Of a DNA stretch of 64,000 nucleotides, positions 53,569-62,013 are shown in pieces. Numbering within the stretch: position 1 is the stretch's first letter; the number at the start of each line of letters is the position of its first letter. Where the stretch lies: assembly GCA_036504995.1 (NCBI GenBank), contig DASXUG010000011.1:62001-126000 (forward strand), written 5' to 3'. A program made the translations under genes and the position numbers. Origin of the DNA: DASXUG01 sp036504995. Its GTDB lineage: Bacteria; Pseudomonadota; Gammaproteobacteria; Burkholderiales; Methylophilaceae. The notes beneath the pieces were generated by a model. The model was not told the DNA's origin. It searched no databases and saw only the letters and a list, made by a program, of their open reading frames with translations.

Positions 53569-53621
53569 AATTCCGAATTTTTGCAACTTATTCAGTAGCG
53601 ATTTTTCACTAACTTGGCACA
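53569..53621 (-). repeat. Right inverted repeat of the 1.4-kb cassette
   Basis: On the minus strand this reads TGTGCCAAGTT (53611-53621), about 20 unmatched bases, then TAAGTTGCAAAAATTCGGAATT (53569-53590). Against the left end the long element differs by one inserted base and the short element by one substitution. The insert between the two elements is absent at the left end. Confidence 0.75.
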
Positions 53622-53630
53622 GTTTTCAAC

Positions 53631-55274
53631 TTATCTGGCATTCGACAGCTTTTTGGTGTAGCTAAGCGCTACTGCTTCCGCTACTTTAATCCCATCAATC
53701 GCAGCAGTTAAAATGCCGCCTGCGTAGCCAGCACCTTCCCCTGCAGGGTATAAGCCTTCAGTGTTTAAGCTTTGAAATGTTTCGTCATTACGCGTGATAC
53801 GGATAGGGGATGAAGTGCGCGTTTCTACACCCGTGAGTACCGCATCGTATTTATTAAAGCCTTTAATTTGCTGATCGAACATTGGTAAGGCTTCGCGAAT
53901 CGCATTGCTGGCATAATCCGGCAGTGCAGTTTGTAAATCTGTGACGGTCACTCCTGGTGTGAAAGATGGTTCAACTTTACCTAATATGCCAGAATTTTTC
54001 TTCGCAATAAAATCCCCCACCATTTGCACGGGCGCATTATAGTTGCCGCCGCCCAATTCAAAAGCGCGCCCCTCCCAGCGACGTTGCAACGCAACTCCCG
54101 CTAGCGGGTGATCGCTTGGAAAATCTGCTGGGGTAATGCCCACCACAATACCTGCGTTGGCATTATGCTCGTTACGTGAATACTGGCTCATGCCATTGGT
54201 CACCACGCAATTGGGTTCTGAGGTGGCAGCCACCACTGTGCCGCCTGGACACATACAAAAGCTATACACAGAACGACCATTTTTAGCGTGATGCACCAAG
54301 CTGTAATCCGATGCGCCTAAATGCGGGTTGGGCGTGGCGCTACCAAAGCGCGCCAAGTCAATGAGTGATTGGGGGTGTTCAATGCGAAAGCCGATAGAAA
54401 ACGGTTTTGCCTCAATATGTACGCCGCGGTTGTATAACATCTCAAAGGTGTCACGTGCACTATGTCCGATGGCAAGTACCACATGATTACTGGCGATATA
54501 AGTACCATCGGCCAGAATCACCCCTTTTACCTTACCATCGACAATATCAATATCCTGCACTTTTTGTTGAAAGCGAATTTCTCCACCCAGCGCTTCGGTT
54601 TGTGCGCGCATGTTTTCCACAATGCCGACTAACTTGAATGTGCCAATATGCGGCTTATTCATATACAAAATTTCTTCAGGGGCGCCTGCTTTTACAAATT
54701 CGCGCACCACCTGCTTGCCATAGTGTTTGGGGTCTTTAGACTGGGTATAAAGTTTGCCGTCAGAGAATGTGCCCGCACCGCCCTCACCAAACTGCGTATT
54801 AGATTCTGGGTTGAGTTTTGCGCCACGCCACATACCCCAAGTGTCTTTTGTACGTTCACGCACTTGTTTGCCACGTTCTAAAATAATGGGGTTAAAACCC
54901 ATTTTTGCCAGCATTAAACCCGCAAAAATACCGCATGGGCCAGTGCCAATCACGATAGGGCGGGGTTGTGTTGTGGCAAAGTCAGCGGGTGCCGTGGCTA
55001 CCGTTTTATAGCTGGTATCGGGGCTGGTGGTGAGGTGTTTCTCATCTTTAAGTTTTTTAAGCAATAATTGCTCAGCCGTTGCTCCACCTAGCAGTTCAAT
55101 GTCTACCGAGTATATAAAGATAATGTTGGATTTTTTACGCGCATCATGACTGCGTTTAGCGATGGTATAGCTTTGCAAAGTCTCTGCAGTAATAGATAAG
55201 CGGTTTAAAATGGCCTCACGTAGGGCATTTTCAGTGTGATCTAGTGGGAGCTTAATTTCGGAGAGTCGTAACAT
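53631..55274 (-). CDS. FAD-dependent oxidoreductase, COG2509 family
   Basis: A 547-residue flavoprotein. After an N-terminal cap domain (about 1-95), the FAD dinucleotide loop is PIVIGTGPCGIFAGLMLAKM, with LERGKQVRERTKDTWGMWRG typical of this family. Later come GGAGTFSDGKLYTQSKDPKH, the NAD-like VLAIGHSARDTFEML, CMCPGGTVVAATSEPN and the C-terminal GLYPAGEGAGYAGGILTAAI. The family is widespread and its reaction is not established. It is a monocistronic gene just outside the inverted-repeat cassette. Confidence 0.88.
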   Translation of the reverse strand: MLRLSEIKLPLDHTENALREAILNRLSITAETLQSYTIAKRSHDARKKSNIIFIYSVDIELLGGATAEQLLLKKLKDEKHLTTSPDTSYKTVATAPADFATTQPRPIVIGTGPCGIFAGLMLAKMGFNPIILERGKQVRERTKDTWGMWRGAKLNPESNTQFGEGGAGTFSDGKLYTQSKDPKHYGKQVVREFVKAGAPEEILYMNKPHIGTFKLVGIVENMRAQTEALGGEIRFQQKVQDIDIVDGKVKGVILADGTYIASNHVVLAIGHSARDTFEMLYNRGVHIEAKPFSIGFRIEHPQSLIDLARFGSATPNPHLGASDYSLVHHAKNGRSVYSFCMCPGGTVVAATSEPNCVVTNGMSQYSRNEHNANAGIVVGITPADFPSDHPLAGVALQRRWEGRAFELGGGNYNAPVQMVGDFIAKKNSGILGKVEPSFTPGVTVTDLQTALPDYASNAIREALPMFDQQIKGFNKYDAVLTGVETRTSSPIRITRNDETFQSLNTEGLYPAGEGAGYAGGILTAAIDGIKVAEAVALSYTKKLSNAR

Positions 55275-55341
55275 GGTGAGAAGCTGTGTACCTAAAACTT
55301 ACAAAGGCGGTATTGTACTCTCTTGCCATGCAATCTGCGTA

Positions 55342-55794
55342 TTACATGCCGCCGACCATTTTATGCACCTGACACACCAGACTCTCAAGTTGCGCGTCGC
55401 TTGAGTCGGCAATTATCTGAGAAAACTGATCTTTATTCAAAACGGTGGCGACTTTTTTTCCTTGTTTATCAAATAGATAAAGTTTCGTTGTTTTAATCTG
55501 ATGAGTGCTGCAATTAAATTGAGGCATGGCACGTTGTTCCATATAACTCACTTTTTTTGCGTTTAACTCCGTTGTTTGGGCCTTGGTAAACTTTGTTCTA
55601 GTGATAATGGCTGGATAGCCGTTTGTTTCATCATAGGAGTCCATATCGACAGCGATAATAGCATCCTTATTTTTAATGACCGTTGACCAATCAACAGCGT
55701 GAGCACTGATATTAAAGCTCAGTAGCACCAACAATATGGCTGTTTTAAATGCTTTGTGTTTTGTCTGTGTTTTCATCATGGGTCGTTTGACCAT
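55342..55794 (-). CDS. Exported surface-adhesin E-like small protein
   Basis: A 150-residue protein with a signal peptide (LLVLLSFNISAHA, cleavage before VDW). The mature part begins VDWSTVIKNKDAIIAVDMDS and has two conserved Cys (FNCSTH and LVCQVH), a layout like the Adhesin_E family of small exported proteins. That family name reflects one Haemophilus protein; adhesion here is not implied. ATGs at 55779 and 55776 are alternative starts. It follows a lipoprotein gene by 16 bases. Confidence 0.65.
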   Translation of the reverse strand: MVKRPMMKTQTKHKAFKTAILLVLLSFNISAHAVDWSTVIKNKDAIIAVDMDSYDETNGYPAIITRTKFTKAQTTELNAKKVSYMEQRAMPQFNCSTHQIKTTKLYLFDKQGKKVATVLNKDQFSQIIADSSDAQLESLVCQVHKMVGGM

Positions 55795-55810
55795 ACAGTT
55801 CTTATGCTAC

Positions 55811-56362
55811 TTATTTTTGTGCCTTTAAGCCACGCCAGCCTTTATCCCTCATGCATACGCCTAATCCGCGTGTTGCTTCATTGGTGATTGGGTTGGGTCT
55901 ATGTGCCTCACCTAATATTGCCACGCACTCATTGATAGCATCTTGCAAGCTTCCCGCGTTACCACCAATTTTCCACCATGAGCTGATGATAAATTTATCT
56001 AGAGGGTCAGCAATGGCTGTTGGTGTGCTGGATTTTTCTGAATTAGGGCTTATGCCGCTTGATGCTTGAGCAGCAGTGTCATTGGCAACAGTTGTATTTT
56101 TGGTGTATGTGTTGGTGTCTGGTGAAACAACGCGATTGTCTGTGTTCACCGAAGCGGTAGCAAATGGGTCAAGATCATCCAGTTTTTGCACTGTCCAGCC
56201 TTTATCATTTAAGCATTGCTCAATCATTTTATGGTCATTACTACGGGCTTCGCAGGCACTTTTATCCGAAGCGAGATCATTAGCGCCAGCCCCGCGTTTG
56301 TAGGCAAAATCGCCGCATGCACTAAGTGTGAGTATCAATAGAGTGGGAATGATTTTTTTCAT
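55811..56362 (-). CDS. Putative lipoprotein, unknown function
   Basis: A 183-residue protein with a type II signal (MKKIIPTLLILTLSACGD, lipobox LSAC with Cys at 16). It has two similar short motifs near each end: CLNDKGWTVQKL and CMRDKGWRGLKA, separated by a Thr/Ser-rich linker. This resembles a duplicated small module seen in uncharacterised proteobacterial lipoproteins. It is the first gene of a two-gene leftward unit with the adhesin-E-like gene. Confidence 0.7.
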   Translation of the reverse strand: MKKIIPTLLILTLSACGDFAYKRGAGANDLASDKSACEARSNDHKMIEQCLNDKGWTVQKLDDLDPFATASVNTDNRVVSPDTNTYTKNTTVANDTAAQASSGISPNSEKSSTPTAIADPLDKFIISSWWKIGGNAGSLQDAINECVAILGEAHRPNPITNEATRGLGVCMRDKGWRGLKAQK

Positions 56363-56466
56363 GACATTAAGAAGTTGTGATGGTTGTATGGACTAAAAGT
56401 AGCATACAAGTTATCAGTTGCGACTACGTTATTTAACTTATGGTGTTATTTAACTTATAGTAATCT

Positions 56467-56504
56467 GCAACCGCCCTTCAGAGTTCGCTGTAAAGGGCGG
56501 TTGC
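56467..56504 (-). terminator. Strong stem after the NCS2 permease
   Basis: GCAACCGCCCTT at 56467-56478 and AAGGGCGGTTGC at 56493-56504 are perfect 12-base complements with a 14-base loop. It lies 17 bases past the permease stop. The following T run is short, so this is either a terminator or a 3'-end protecting stem. Confidence 0.75.
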
Positions 56505-56520
56505 ACTAAGTATTTACAAT

Positions 56521-58065
56521 TTAACTCTCTAATTTCTCTTGTTTTTTTGAAGAGATGAACAATATCAAAGCTACACTCAGGTAGGCAAAAGCCACCGTTG
56601 GAGATTGTCCGATACCGATGGCTTCGCTATGGATAAATCCAAAAAATGTAAGTAGTGCCCCAGCTAAGGCAAAGCCTGCACTTTTCATCAGTTGCTTCTC
56701 AATAATAAGCGCTGCAATGGCACCTAAAATCAAGCCGCCCAGAATGGACCCTCCGCCTAGCACCTCAAGACCTTGATATAAAACACCATGGTGACCAAGG
56801 TTATCTAAGCCAACTGCAGCGGCATTGGTGCCCGCTGCACCTAGGGCATTATCAATTTGTAGTTTTCCCCATGCAGCAAGATGTGGCATAAGGGCTAAAA
56901 TAATTGCAGGCGCATGTGTTTTTGGCGTTTCTTGAAAAGCTTGTGCGCCTATTAGCATACCAATATAGAGTAAAATTGGAGAAATGGCGACTACGGGAAT
57001 CACCGATGCTATCAGCGCAATAATGCCCAGCCAAGAGAGTATGAGTACAATTGCCCCTGTTGCGGCTGAGTAGCCGATGCGCCCGCCCATCGCTTTCCAA
57101 CCAGGGTGTCCGATATAAACTGCATTAATAAATGGGTTGCCCATTAGGCAGCCAATTAAACTAAAAATGCCATCTGCAGTAAGAACACTCGTGGTAGGGT
57201 AACTGTCACCCCCCACAGCTGCGCTTTCAACGTTATCCATTGCCTCGACCAAATCATAGATACCGAATGGAATGGCAGTAACCAGAATGACTCCGATATA
57301 CTCAAACCCAGAAAACACGTGGCCAAAGGCGGGTATTGGTAAAGAAAATCCAAAATTGGCGAGAGAGCCGCCCACGTTATCTAGACTCATTCCACCATAA
57401 TTTAAGCCAAAAAAAGTGGAGCCCCATGCGATGATGGTCCCTGCCGCGATGGCCACCAATCCCGCTGGAATCCCTCTGTAGAATCGAACGCCGCCAAACC
57501 AGCCACATAGAATAATCGCGAGGCTGACTAAGCCAATCACTGGTGTCATATACATTTCAAGGGTTGGTCGCAAAGAAATAAAGGCTATCGAAACGCCCGC
57601 AAGTGTGCCCAATAAAGCTGCACGTGGTGTTATTTTGCGGATAACAGGAGCAATAAATCCGCCAGCCATCAATACAAAGCTTTGTATAAACACCCAGGTT
57701 AAGCCAGCTTCCCAACCTTTAACAGGATCGCCAGTTTTAAGTGCAATTGGCAACATAATCACAAATACGACTATAAACATATGTGGAACGCTTATACCTG
57801 AAGGCAATGCGCACACATCTGTTCGTCCCGTAGATTTTGCGAGTCGAAATGCTAACCAAGCGTAGTAACAGGTACTTAAGAATAGCATTAACCCTGTTGC
57901 TGGTAGGATGTGGTGAAAAATAATCTCATCAGGCATTTTAAGTACCAAGCGCAATAGCCCAGTCAGCACTAGCATGTTGACTAAAATATTCGTACCAAAA
58001 CCAAATAGTGCGTTCCAATCGCCTGTTACCCATAGTTTGGGTTTAAAATTCGCGCTTGCCTGCAT
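56521..58065 (-). CDS. NCS2-type nucleobase/cation symporter family permease
   Basis: Inner-membrane transporter of 514 residues from ATG 58065 (AGGGGA upstream; an earlier in-frame start at 58092 is less likely). It has about 12 hydrophobic segments and resembles xanthine/uracil permeases of the NCS2/AzgA group, with IYDLVEAMDNVESAAVGGDS and YPTTSVLTADGIFSLIGCLM in the substrate region. It follows the cysteine hydrolase gene by 54 bases and is probably cotranscribed under the TTGTATACAA operator. A ring compound such as a nucleobase or s-triazine, or an open ureide, would fit as substrate; this is inference. Confidence 0.85.
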   Translation of the reverse strand: MQASANFKPKLWVTGDWNALFGFGTNILVNMLVLTGLLRLVLKMPDEIIFHHILPATGLMLFLSTCYYAWLAFRLAKSTGRTDVCALPSGISVPHMFIVVFVIMLPIALKTGDPVKGWEAGLTWVFIQSFVLMAGGFIAPVIRKITPRAALLGTLAGVSIAFISLRPTLEMYMTPVIGLVSLAIILCGWFGGVRFYRGIPAGLVAIAAGTIIAWGSTFFGLNYGGMSLDNVGGSLANFGFSLPIPAFGHVFSGFEYIGVILVTAIPFGIYDLVEAMDNVESAAVGGDSYPTTSVLTADGIFSLIGCLMGNPFINAVYIGHPGWKAMGGRIGYSAATGAIVLILSWLGIIALIASVIPVVAISPILLYIGMLIGAQAFQETPKTHAPAIILALMPHLAAWGKLQIDNALGAAGTNAAAVGLDNLGHHGVLYQGLEVLGGGSILGGLILGAIAALIIEKQLMKSAGFALAGALLTFFGFIHSEAIGIGQSPTVAFAYLSVALILFISSKKQEKLES

Positions 58066-58119
58066 GATGCATCCCCTTATTTTCAGAATCAATATTAAAG
58101 TCTTGCTGGTGTGGTATTG

Positions 58120-58791
58120 CTATCCATCCATCGCATGTATGATGTTTGTTGATGTTGTTACCGAACCTAAAATACCGCCCTGTGCCTTAATCATATTGAG
58201 CCCAGATTGGTGGAATTCAGGAAAGTAAGAAGCGCAGCAGTCTCCTGGTACTATGCATTGATAACCACGGTCATTAGCTTCTCGTACCGTGGTGTGAACA
58301 CATATTTCAGTGGTGACGCCACAAATAATTAAATACTCAATGCCTTTGTTTTGCAGAATGCAGCTCAGGTCTGTTGCATAAAATGCACCCTTGCCGGGCT
58401 TGTCGATGACGGGTTCGCCTGTAATGGGGTAAAGTTCGGGAATAATATCTTGCCCAATTTCGCCAATGACTAGTATCCGCCCCATTGGCCCTTGAGATCC
58501 AATGCGCAAATCAGCCTTCCCGCGCGCTAGTTTTATGGGTGGGGCATCACTCAGATCTGGGCGATGTCCTTCTCGTGTATGAATGACAAATATGCCGTTT
58601 TTTCTTGCAAGTTTCAGCAGGGCTTGGCAAGGCGCAATTGCACTATGTAGCTGAGTGACATCATTACCTAATGCAGCACCAAATCCTCCCGGTTGTAAGA
58701 AGTCGCGCTGCATGTCTATGATGATTAGTGCCGTTTTAGCTGGCTCTATGCTAATGGCTTCTGGTTCAGCATTGATTTTGATCGATTTCAC
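58120..58791 (-). CDS. Isochorismatase-fold cysteine hydrolase, biuret-hydrolase-like
   Basis: Amidohydrolase of 223 residues starting at GTG 58791. The catalytic triad is visible: D26 (IIIDMQRDF), K131 (VIDKPGKGAFYATDL) and C164 (GVTTEICVHTTVREANDRGY). The HTREGHRPDLSD block and the KPGKGAFYATDL segment are those I recall from biuret amidohydrolases (BiuH). Other members hydrolyse ureidoacrylate or N-carbamoylsarcosine, so the substrate is not certain. Expression is likely under the GntR operator 17 bases upstream. The AtzEGH-like genes next door act on related carboxylated biuret compounds. Confidence 0.87.
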   Translation of the reverse strand: MKSIKINAEPEAISIEPAKTALIIIDMQRDFLQPGGFGAALGNDVTQLHSAIAPCQALLKLARKNGIFVIHTREGHRPDLSDAPPIKLARGKADLRIGSQGPMGRILVIGEIGQDIIPELYPITGEPVIDKPGKGAFYATDLSCILQNKGIEYLIICGVTTEICVHTTVREANDRGYQCIVPGDCCASYFPEFHQSGLNMIKAQGGILGSVTTSTNIIHAMDG

Positions 58792-58807
58792 GATAGGCTG
58801 CCAAGTT

Positions 58808-58825
58808 GTTCTGTTGTATACAACA
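58808..58825. promoter_or_regulatory. GntR-type operator, site 1 (before the hydrolase/permease unit)
   Basis: TGTTGTATACAACA at 58812-58825 is a perfect 14-base palindrome. It lies 20 bases upstream of the hydrolase start codon, so a bound protein would block transcription. The 16 bases GTTCTGTTGTATACAA (58808-58823) are identical to site 2 at 60995. The core fits the T-GT-n-AC-A type recognised by FadR-subfamily GntR regulators. Confidence 0.75.
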
Positions 58826-58970
58826 AAGCAATATATATGCCTGTTGGTTTGACGTGTTTAACTGGCCTAGGAGTTTACTGAAAGGGTTGAAAACACTTTA
58901 AATCTAGTCTTTAATCCAAAACTAAACTGAAGGTATTCAATTTGTCGCGCACGATTTTAGCGGGTATGCA

Positions 58971-59351
58971 CTATTTGGAAGCAGGGAGTAGCGAAATATG
59001 CGCAGCTGCGATGCGCCATCCTTCTTGAGTGCGAATCCAGCTTTGCATTTGACGACCAACTTCGCCTTTTGCATTTTTGAATTCTGTCGATACATTGGCG
59101 TATTCGTCGCCATACGTTGTGATAATGGTATGCATTAATTCGCGCTGAGCTGGTGGTGTTCTTTGTTGCCTGAAGTTTAGTATTTCTTGCCATCCATACA
59201 AGTTTTCGTTAGCGCCAAAACGCACAGCATTGGGATGACGCCAGAAGCTATTGATTAGCGCATCGACATTATTCTCTGTGAGGTTTTTTTCATAAGTTTC
59301 AAAAGCAAGTCGCACTTGGCTTATTACTTCAGGCAGGTTAATTGCAAGCAT
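58971..59351 (-). CDS. atzH: AtzH-like protein (DUF3225)
   Basis: SnoaL/NTF2-fold protein of 126 residues from ATG 59351, which has GGAG nine bases upstream; TTG 59366 would add five residues. Conserved features are FWRHPNAVRFGANENLYGWQ, FRQQRTPPAQRELMHTIITT and QSWIRTQEGWRIAAAHISLL, matching the DUF3225 group that includes AtzH. AtzH of Pseudomonas is described as a decarboxylating amidohydrolase acting on 1,3-dicarboxyurea in cyanuric acid breakdown. It follows AtzE by 18 bases. Confidence 0.85.
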   Translation of the reverse strand: MLAINLPEVISQVRLAFETYEKNLTENNVDALINSFWRHPNAVRFGANENLYGWQEILNFRQQRTPPAQRELMHTIITTYGDEYANVSTEFKNAKGEVGRQMQSWIRTQEGWRIAAAHISLLPASK

Positions 59352-59369
59352 GTTGATATTCTCCAAGCT

Positions 59370-60725
59370 TTAATTAGTAACGACGGGGGCATGTGCAACA
59401 CCAAGCGCTTCGATATATGAAGCTACTGCGAGTGCTAAATGTTCTTTGTGGGGAGCCGCAATTATTTGAACGCCTATAGGCATGCCGTTTGGATTTTGTA
59501 TCGGTACGGTCACCACAGGTAAACCGATAAAGGAAATCGGCTGAGTAAACATACCAATATTTGGGCGGGTCGGCATCGTTTTTCCGTTGATGACCATATT
59601 TTCTTGTCCCAAAAGTTGAGCTGAACATGGTGTTGCAGGGGCCAAAATGATATCTACCTCATTGAACATAGCCAATATGGATTGGTAAAACCAACTTCTG
59701 AAGCGTTGTGCTTGTATTACCCAATCGGCAGGGATCATTGCACCAGCAATCAGGCGTGGTCGCGTATGGGGGTCAAAATCAGCGAGATGGTCGCGTAAAT
59801 GCGCGTGATGCATATTGGCACCTTCACTTGCCGTAATCAGATAAGCCGCGGAACGAGCTCTGGCCACCTCTGGCAATATCACTTTATCTTTGACATTAAG
59901 TGCTGTAGCGACAGCCTGAACGGCTACATTGGCTTGCGGTTCGCCCTGCTCAAAATAGTCCGCAGCGATGGCAATCTTAAGTTCACCCATTGACGGTGCC
60001 GGATTGGATAAAGCTTGACCAGCCAGTAGCGCATAGCTGGTAATTAAATCGTGACTAGTGCGCGCAAATATACCTGCGTGATCTAGGCTATGCACGAATG
60101 GATACATGCCCTCTAAACTCAAGTTTCCATAGGTTGGCTTTATGCCAAACACGCCGCACATAGATGAGGGTACTCTGACCGAGCCATTGGTATCAGATCC
60201 CAAAGCCAACGGTACTAGGCCTGCTGCAACCGCTGCGCCGCAGCCACCAGAGGACCCGCCCGCACTTCGGGTAACATCATGTGGATTTCGCGTAGCCCCG
60301 TAGTGGCTGTTTTCGGTAGTAAAACCGTAGGCGTACTCATCCATATTAAGTGCGCCAACTAACACTGCGCCAGCTTCACCCATACGCTTGATAAGTAATG
60401 CATCCTCCAGCGCGGGTGGATGACTGGCATTAATTTTGGAGCCCGCTAATGTGACAACATCTGCAATATCAAATAAATTTTTAACCGCATAAGGTACGCC
60501 TGCTAAAGGAGGTAAGGCTGCGCCTTTCGACCTCATGTTATCAATAGCTTGTGCTTCTGCCAAAGCACGTTCATGAGTAACACAGGTAAAGCTGTTATAT
60601 CGACTATCTAAGCTATCAATACGCGCTAAAACTTCTCGCGTTAATTGCAATGCACTGGTTTCCCCGCAAGCAATACTGAGAGCAATTTGTTGGCAACTAG
60701 CCGTTACAAGAGATGCGCCTGTCAT
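59370..60725 (-). CDS. atzE: AtzE-like amidase (1-carboxybiuret hydrolase family)
   Basis: Amidase-signature enzyme of 451 residues from ATG 60725 (a GTG at 60767 would overlap atzG by 29 bases). The Ser-cis-Ser-Lys triad is K82 (GVPYAVKNLFD), S158 (SAGGSSGGCGAAVAAG) and S182 (GSDTNGSVRVPS), spaced as in the family. Segments TLAGSKINASHPPALEDALL, GALNMDEYAYGFTTENSHYG and YPFVHSLDHAGIFARTSHDL agree closely with what I recall of AtzE, which deaminates 1-carboxybiuret. AtzE needs AtzG, encoded just upstream. The true substrate here is unproven. Confidence 0.87.
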   Translation of the reverse strand: MTGASLVTASCQQIALSIACGETSALQLTREVLARIDSLDSRYNSFTCVTHERALAEAQAIDNMRSKGAALPPLAGVPYAVKNLFDIADVVTLAGSKINASHPPALEDALLIKRMGEAGAVLVGALNMDEYAYGFTTENSHYGATRNPHDVTRSAGGSSGGCGAAVAAGLVPLALGSDTNGSVRVPSSMCGVFGIKPTYGNLSLEGMYPFVHSLDHAGIFARTSHDLITSYALLAGQALSNPAPSMGELKIAIAADYFEQGEPQANVAVQAVATALNVKDKVILPEVARARSAAYLITASEGANMHHAHLRDHLADFDPHTRPRLIAGAMIPADWVIQAQRFRSWFYQSILAMFNEVDIILAPATPCSAQLLGQENMVINGKTMPTRPNIGMFTQPISFIGLPVVTVPIQNPNGMPIGVQIIAAPHKEHLALAVASYIEALGVAHAPVVTN

Positions 60726-60738
60726 AATATCTTTCAGA

Positions 60739-60957
60739 TTATGGTCGATAGATGGGAGCAGGTTCACAGCTTTCTGTTAGCGGAAACGACATCACATTGA
60801 TTGCATGCGTGGAGATGATTTGCATGTGTGTTTGAACTGCTGTTTTGTCTACTTCGTTTAGGTCAAATCCATGAAAACTAAGTAATGCATCAAATTGGTC
60901 GCTACTTAATAATGCGGTTATACCAGCAGAGGGGGGCTTGCTAACGAGTTTGCTCAA
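60739..60957 (-). CDS. atzG: AtzG-like small subunit (DUF4089)
   Basis: A 72-residue helical protein starting at TTG 60957 with GGAG seven bases upstream. The middle, ALLSFHGFDLNEVDKTAVQT, and the end FPLTESCEPAPIYRP are the marks of DUF4089/AtzG. AtzG packs against AtzE like GatC against GatA and is needed for a stable enzyme. It ends 13 bases before the AtzE start, so the two are coupled. The annotation is easily missed because of size and start codon. Confidence 0.85.
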   Translation of the reverse strand: MSKLVSKPPSAGITALLSSDQFDALLSFHGFDLNEVDKTAVQTHMQIISTHAINVMSFPLTESCEPAPIYRP

Positions 60958-60994
60958 GGGATGGCTCCAAAGTTATCAAAGGTTCAATATAAAC

Positions 60995-61010
60995 GTTCTG
61001 TTGTATACAA
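60995..61010. promoter_or_regulatory. GntR-type operator, site 2 (before atzG)
   Basis: TTGTATACAA at 61001-61010 is a perfect palindrome, extended to CTGTTGTATACAAGAG with one mismatched pair. It lies 43 bases before the atzG start, in the 102-base gap after the GntR gene, and shares 16 identical bases with site 1. Confidence 0.75.
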
Positions 61011-61059
61011 GAGTAGGCTAAACAATCAGCAAAATCTATACCAGTTGACGCTTGAATCT

Positions 61060-61818
61060 CTAGCTTGAAGTAGGTGGCTGTGTTGCCTGTTTGACTTTTT
61101 TTTGTGCTAAAGCCGTTAATGTCAGGGTTTTAGCAAAATCACGGCTACGAATGATGTGACGTTTGATAGCCTGTTTAGCCTTGGTTAAATCACGTTGGAG
61201 AACATAATTTAGAATCTCATAATGCTCATTATAGGTGCGGATGCTGCGCTTGTCGGAGTTAATGTCGAGGCGTCGGATAATTCTGATACGGTTATTAATA
61301 TCTCGTATCATATCTGCCAGCACGGGTTTATCGCTATTTTCTGCCAGTGATACATGAAAGGCCTCATCTTTTTGCCCCAAATCTATCCCAGCAGCCATAT
61401 CTTCATCGTGTTTGTCTGGATGCCAAGCTGCCATAATCTGCTGCAAAACTTTATCTGGCATATTGTTGCAGGCCGCCTCAATGGCAAGTTGCTCAAGCGC
61501 GATACGAACCTCGTAATACTCAGACAACTCACTAATATCTAACGCTCTGACGTAACAGCCACGCTTAGGGTGTACATCAATAAACCCTTCCGTTTCAAGC
61601 CGCTTAATCGCCTCACGAATGGGGGTTCGGCTGACATTAAACTTAAGTGCTAGTTCGCTTTCCGTCAGTCTCTGTCCTGGTAGCATTTCAAAAGAAGTAA
61701 TCAGCTCTTTGAGTTGAGTATATATCGCCAAAGCGTTAGGGAGTTTTGCGTTAAAGCTATAAAGGGGTCTGCTCATGCTGGGGTAGGTATCAATTTTTGA
61801 AGTTGCTTGTTTGGACAA
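61060..61818 (-). CDS. GntR family regulator, FCD domain (FadR subfamily)
   Basis: Transcription factor of 252 residues. The winged helix-turn-helix is clear: LPGQRLTESELALKFNVSRT followed by PIREAIKRLETEGFIDVHPK. The FCD ligand domain follows, with ELSEYYEVRIALEQLAIEAA, and the metal-binding His residues expected near DEAFHVSLAE and YNEHYEILNYVL. Members of this subfamily bind TTGT-n-ACAA-like sites, which are present before the atz and hydrolase units. It is divergent from the porin gene. The effector, perhaps an imported substrate or intermediate, is unknown. Confidence 0.92.
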   Translation of the reverse strand: MSKQATSKIDTYPSMSRPLYSFNAKLPNALAIYTQLKELITSFEMLPGQRLTESELALKFNVSRTPIREAIKRLETEGFIDVHPKRGCYVRALDISELSEYYEVRIALEQLAIEAACNNMPDKVLQQIMAAWHPDKHDEDMAAGIDLGQKDEAFHVSLAENSDKPVLADMIRDINNRIRIIRRLDINSDKRSIRTYNEHYEILNYVLQRDLTKAKQAIKRHIIRSRDFAKTLTLTALAQKKVKQATQPPTSS

Positions 61819-62013
61819 TATTGGCAGAACTTTGCTTAAAGCACAAATGTAATCCCCCAGTTAATAAAATGCAAAAACATATACGCAATTTGACGTATTT
61901 AATCTCAGCCACTCACTCGTTAATCTAGCACCACGTTAAAGCCGTCACATGATTTTTGATGGCATACACAGAATGATTTTGAGTGCTTTTTTAAACAAAG
62001 AAGGGGTGTTGAG

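Noticed and set aside
52155..53621. Integron gene cassettes with attC sites
   Set aside because: The repeats are inverted with respect to each other, whereas attC sites in an array share one orientation. GTTAAGT at the left end fits GTTRRRY, but no matching partner core site was found and there is no integrase in the window.
53611..53626. Sigma-54 promoter (TGGCAC at 53615)
   Set aside because: The -12 part is TTCAAC rather than TTGCA at the right spacing, and the element is part of the inverted repeat.
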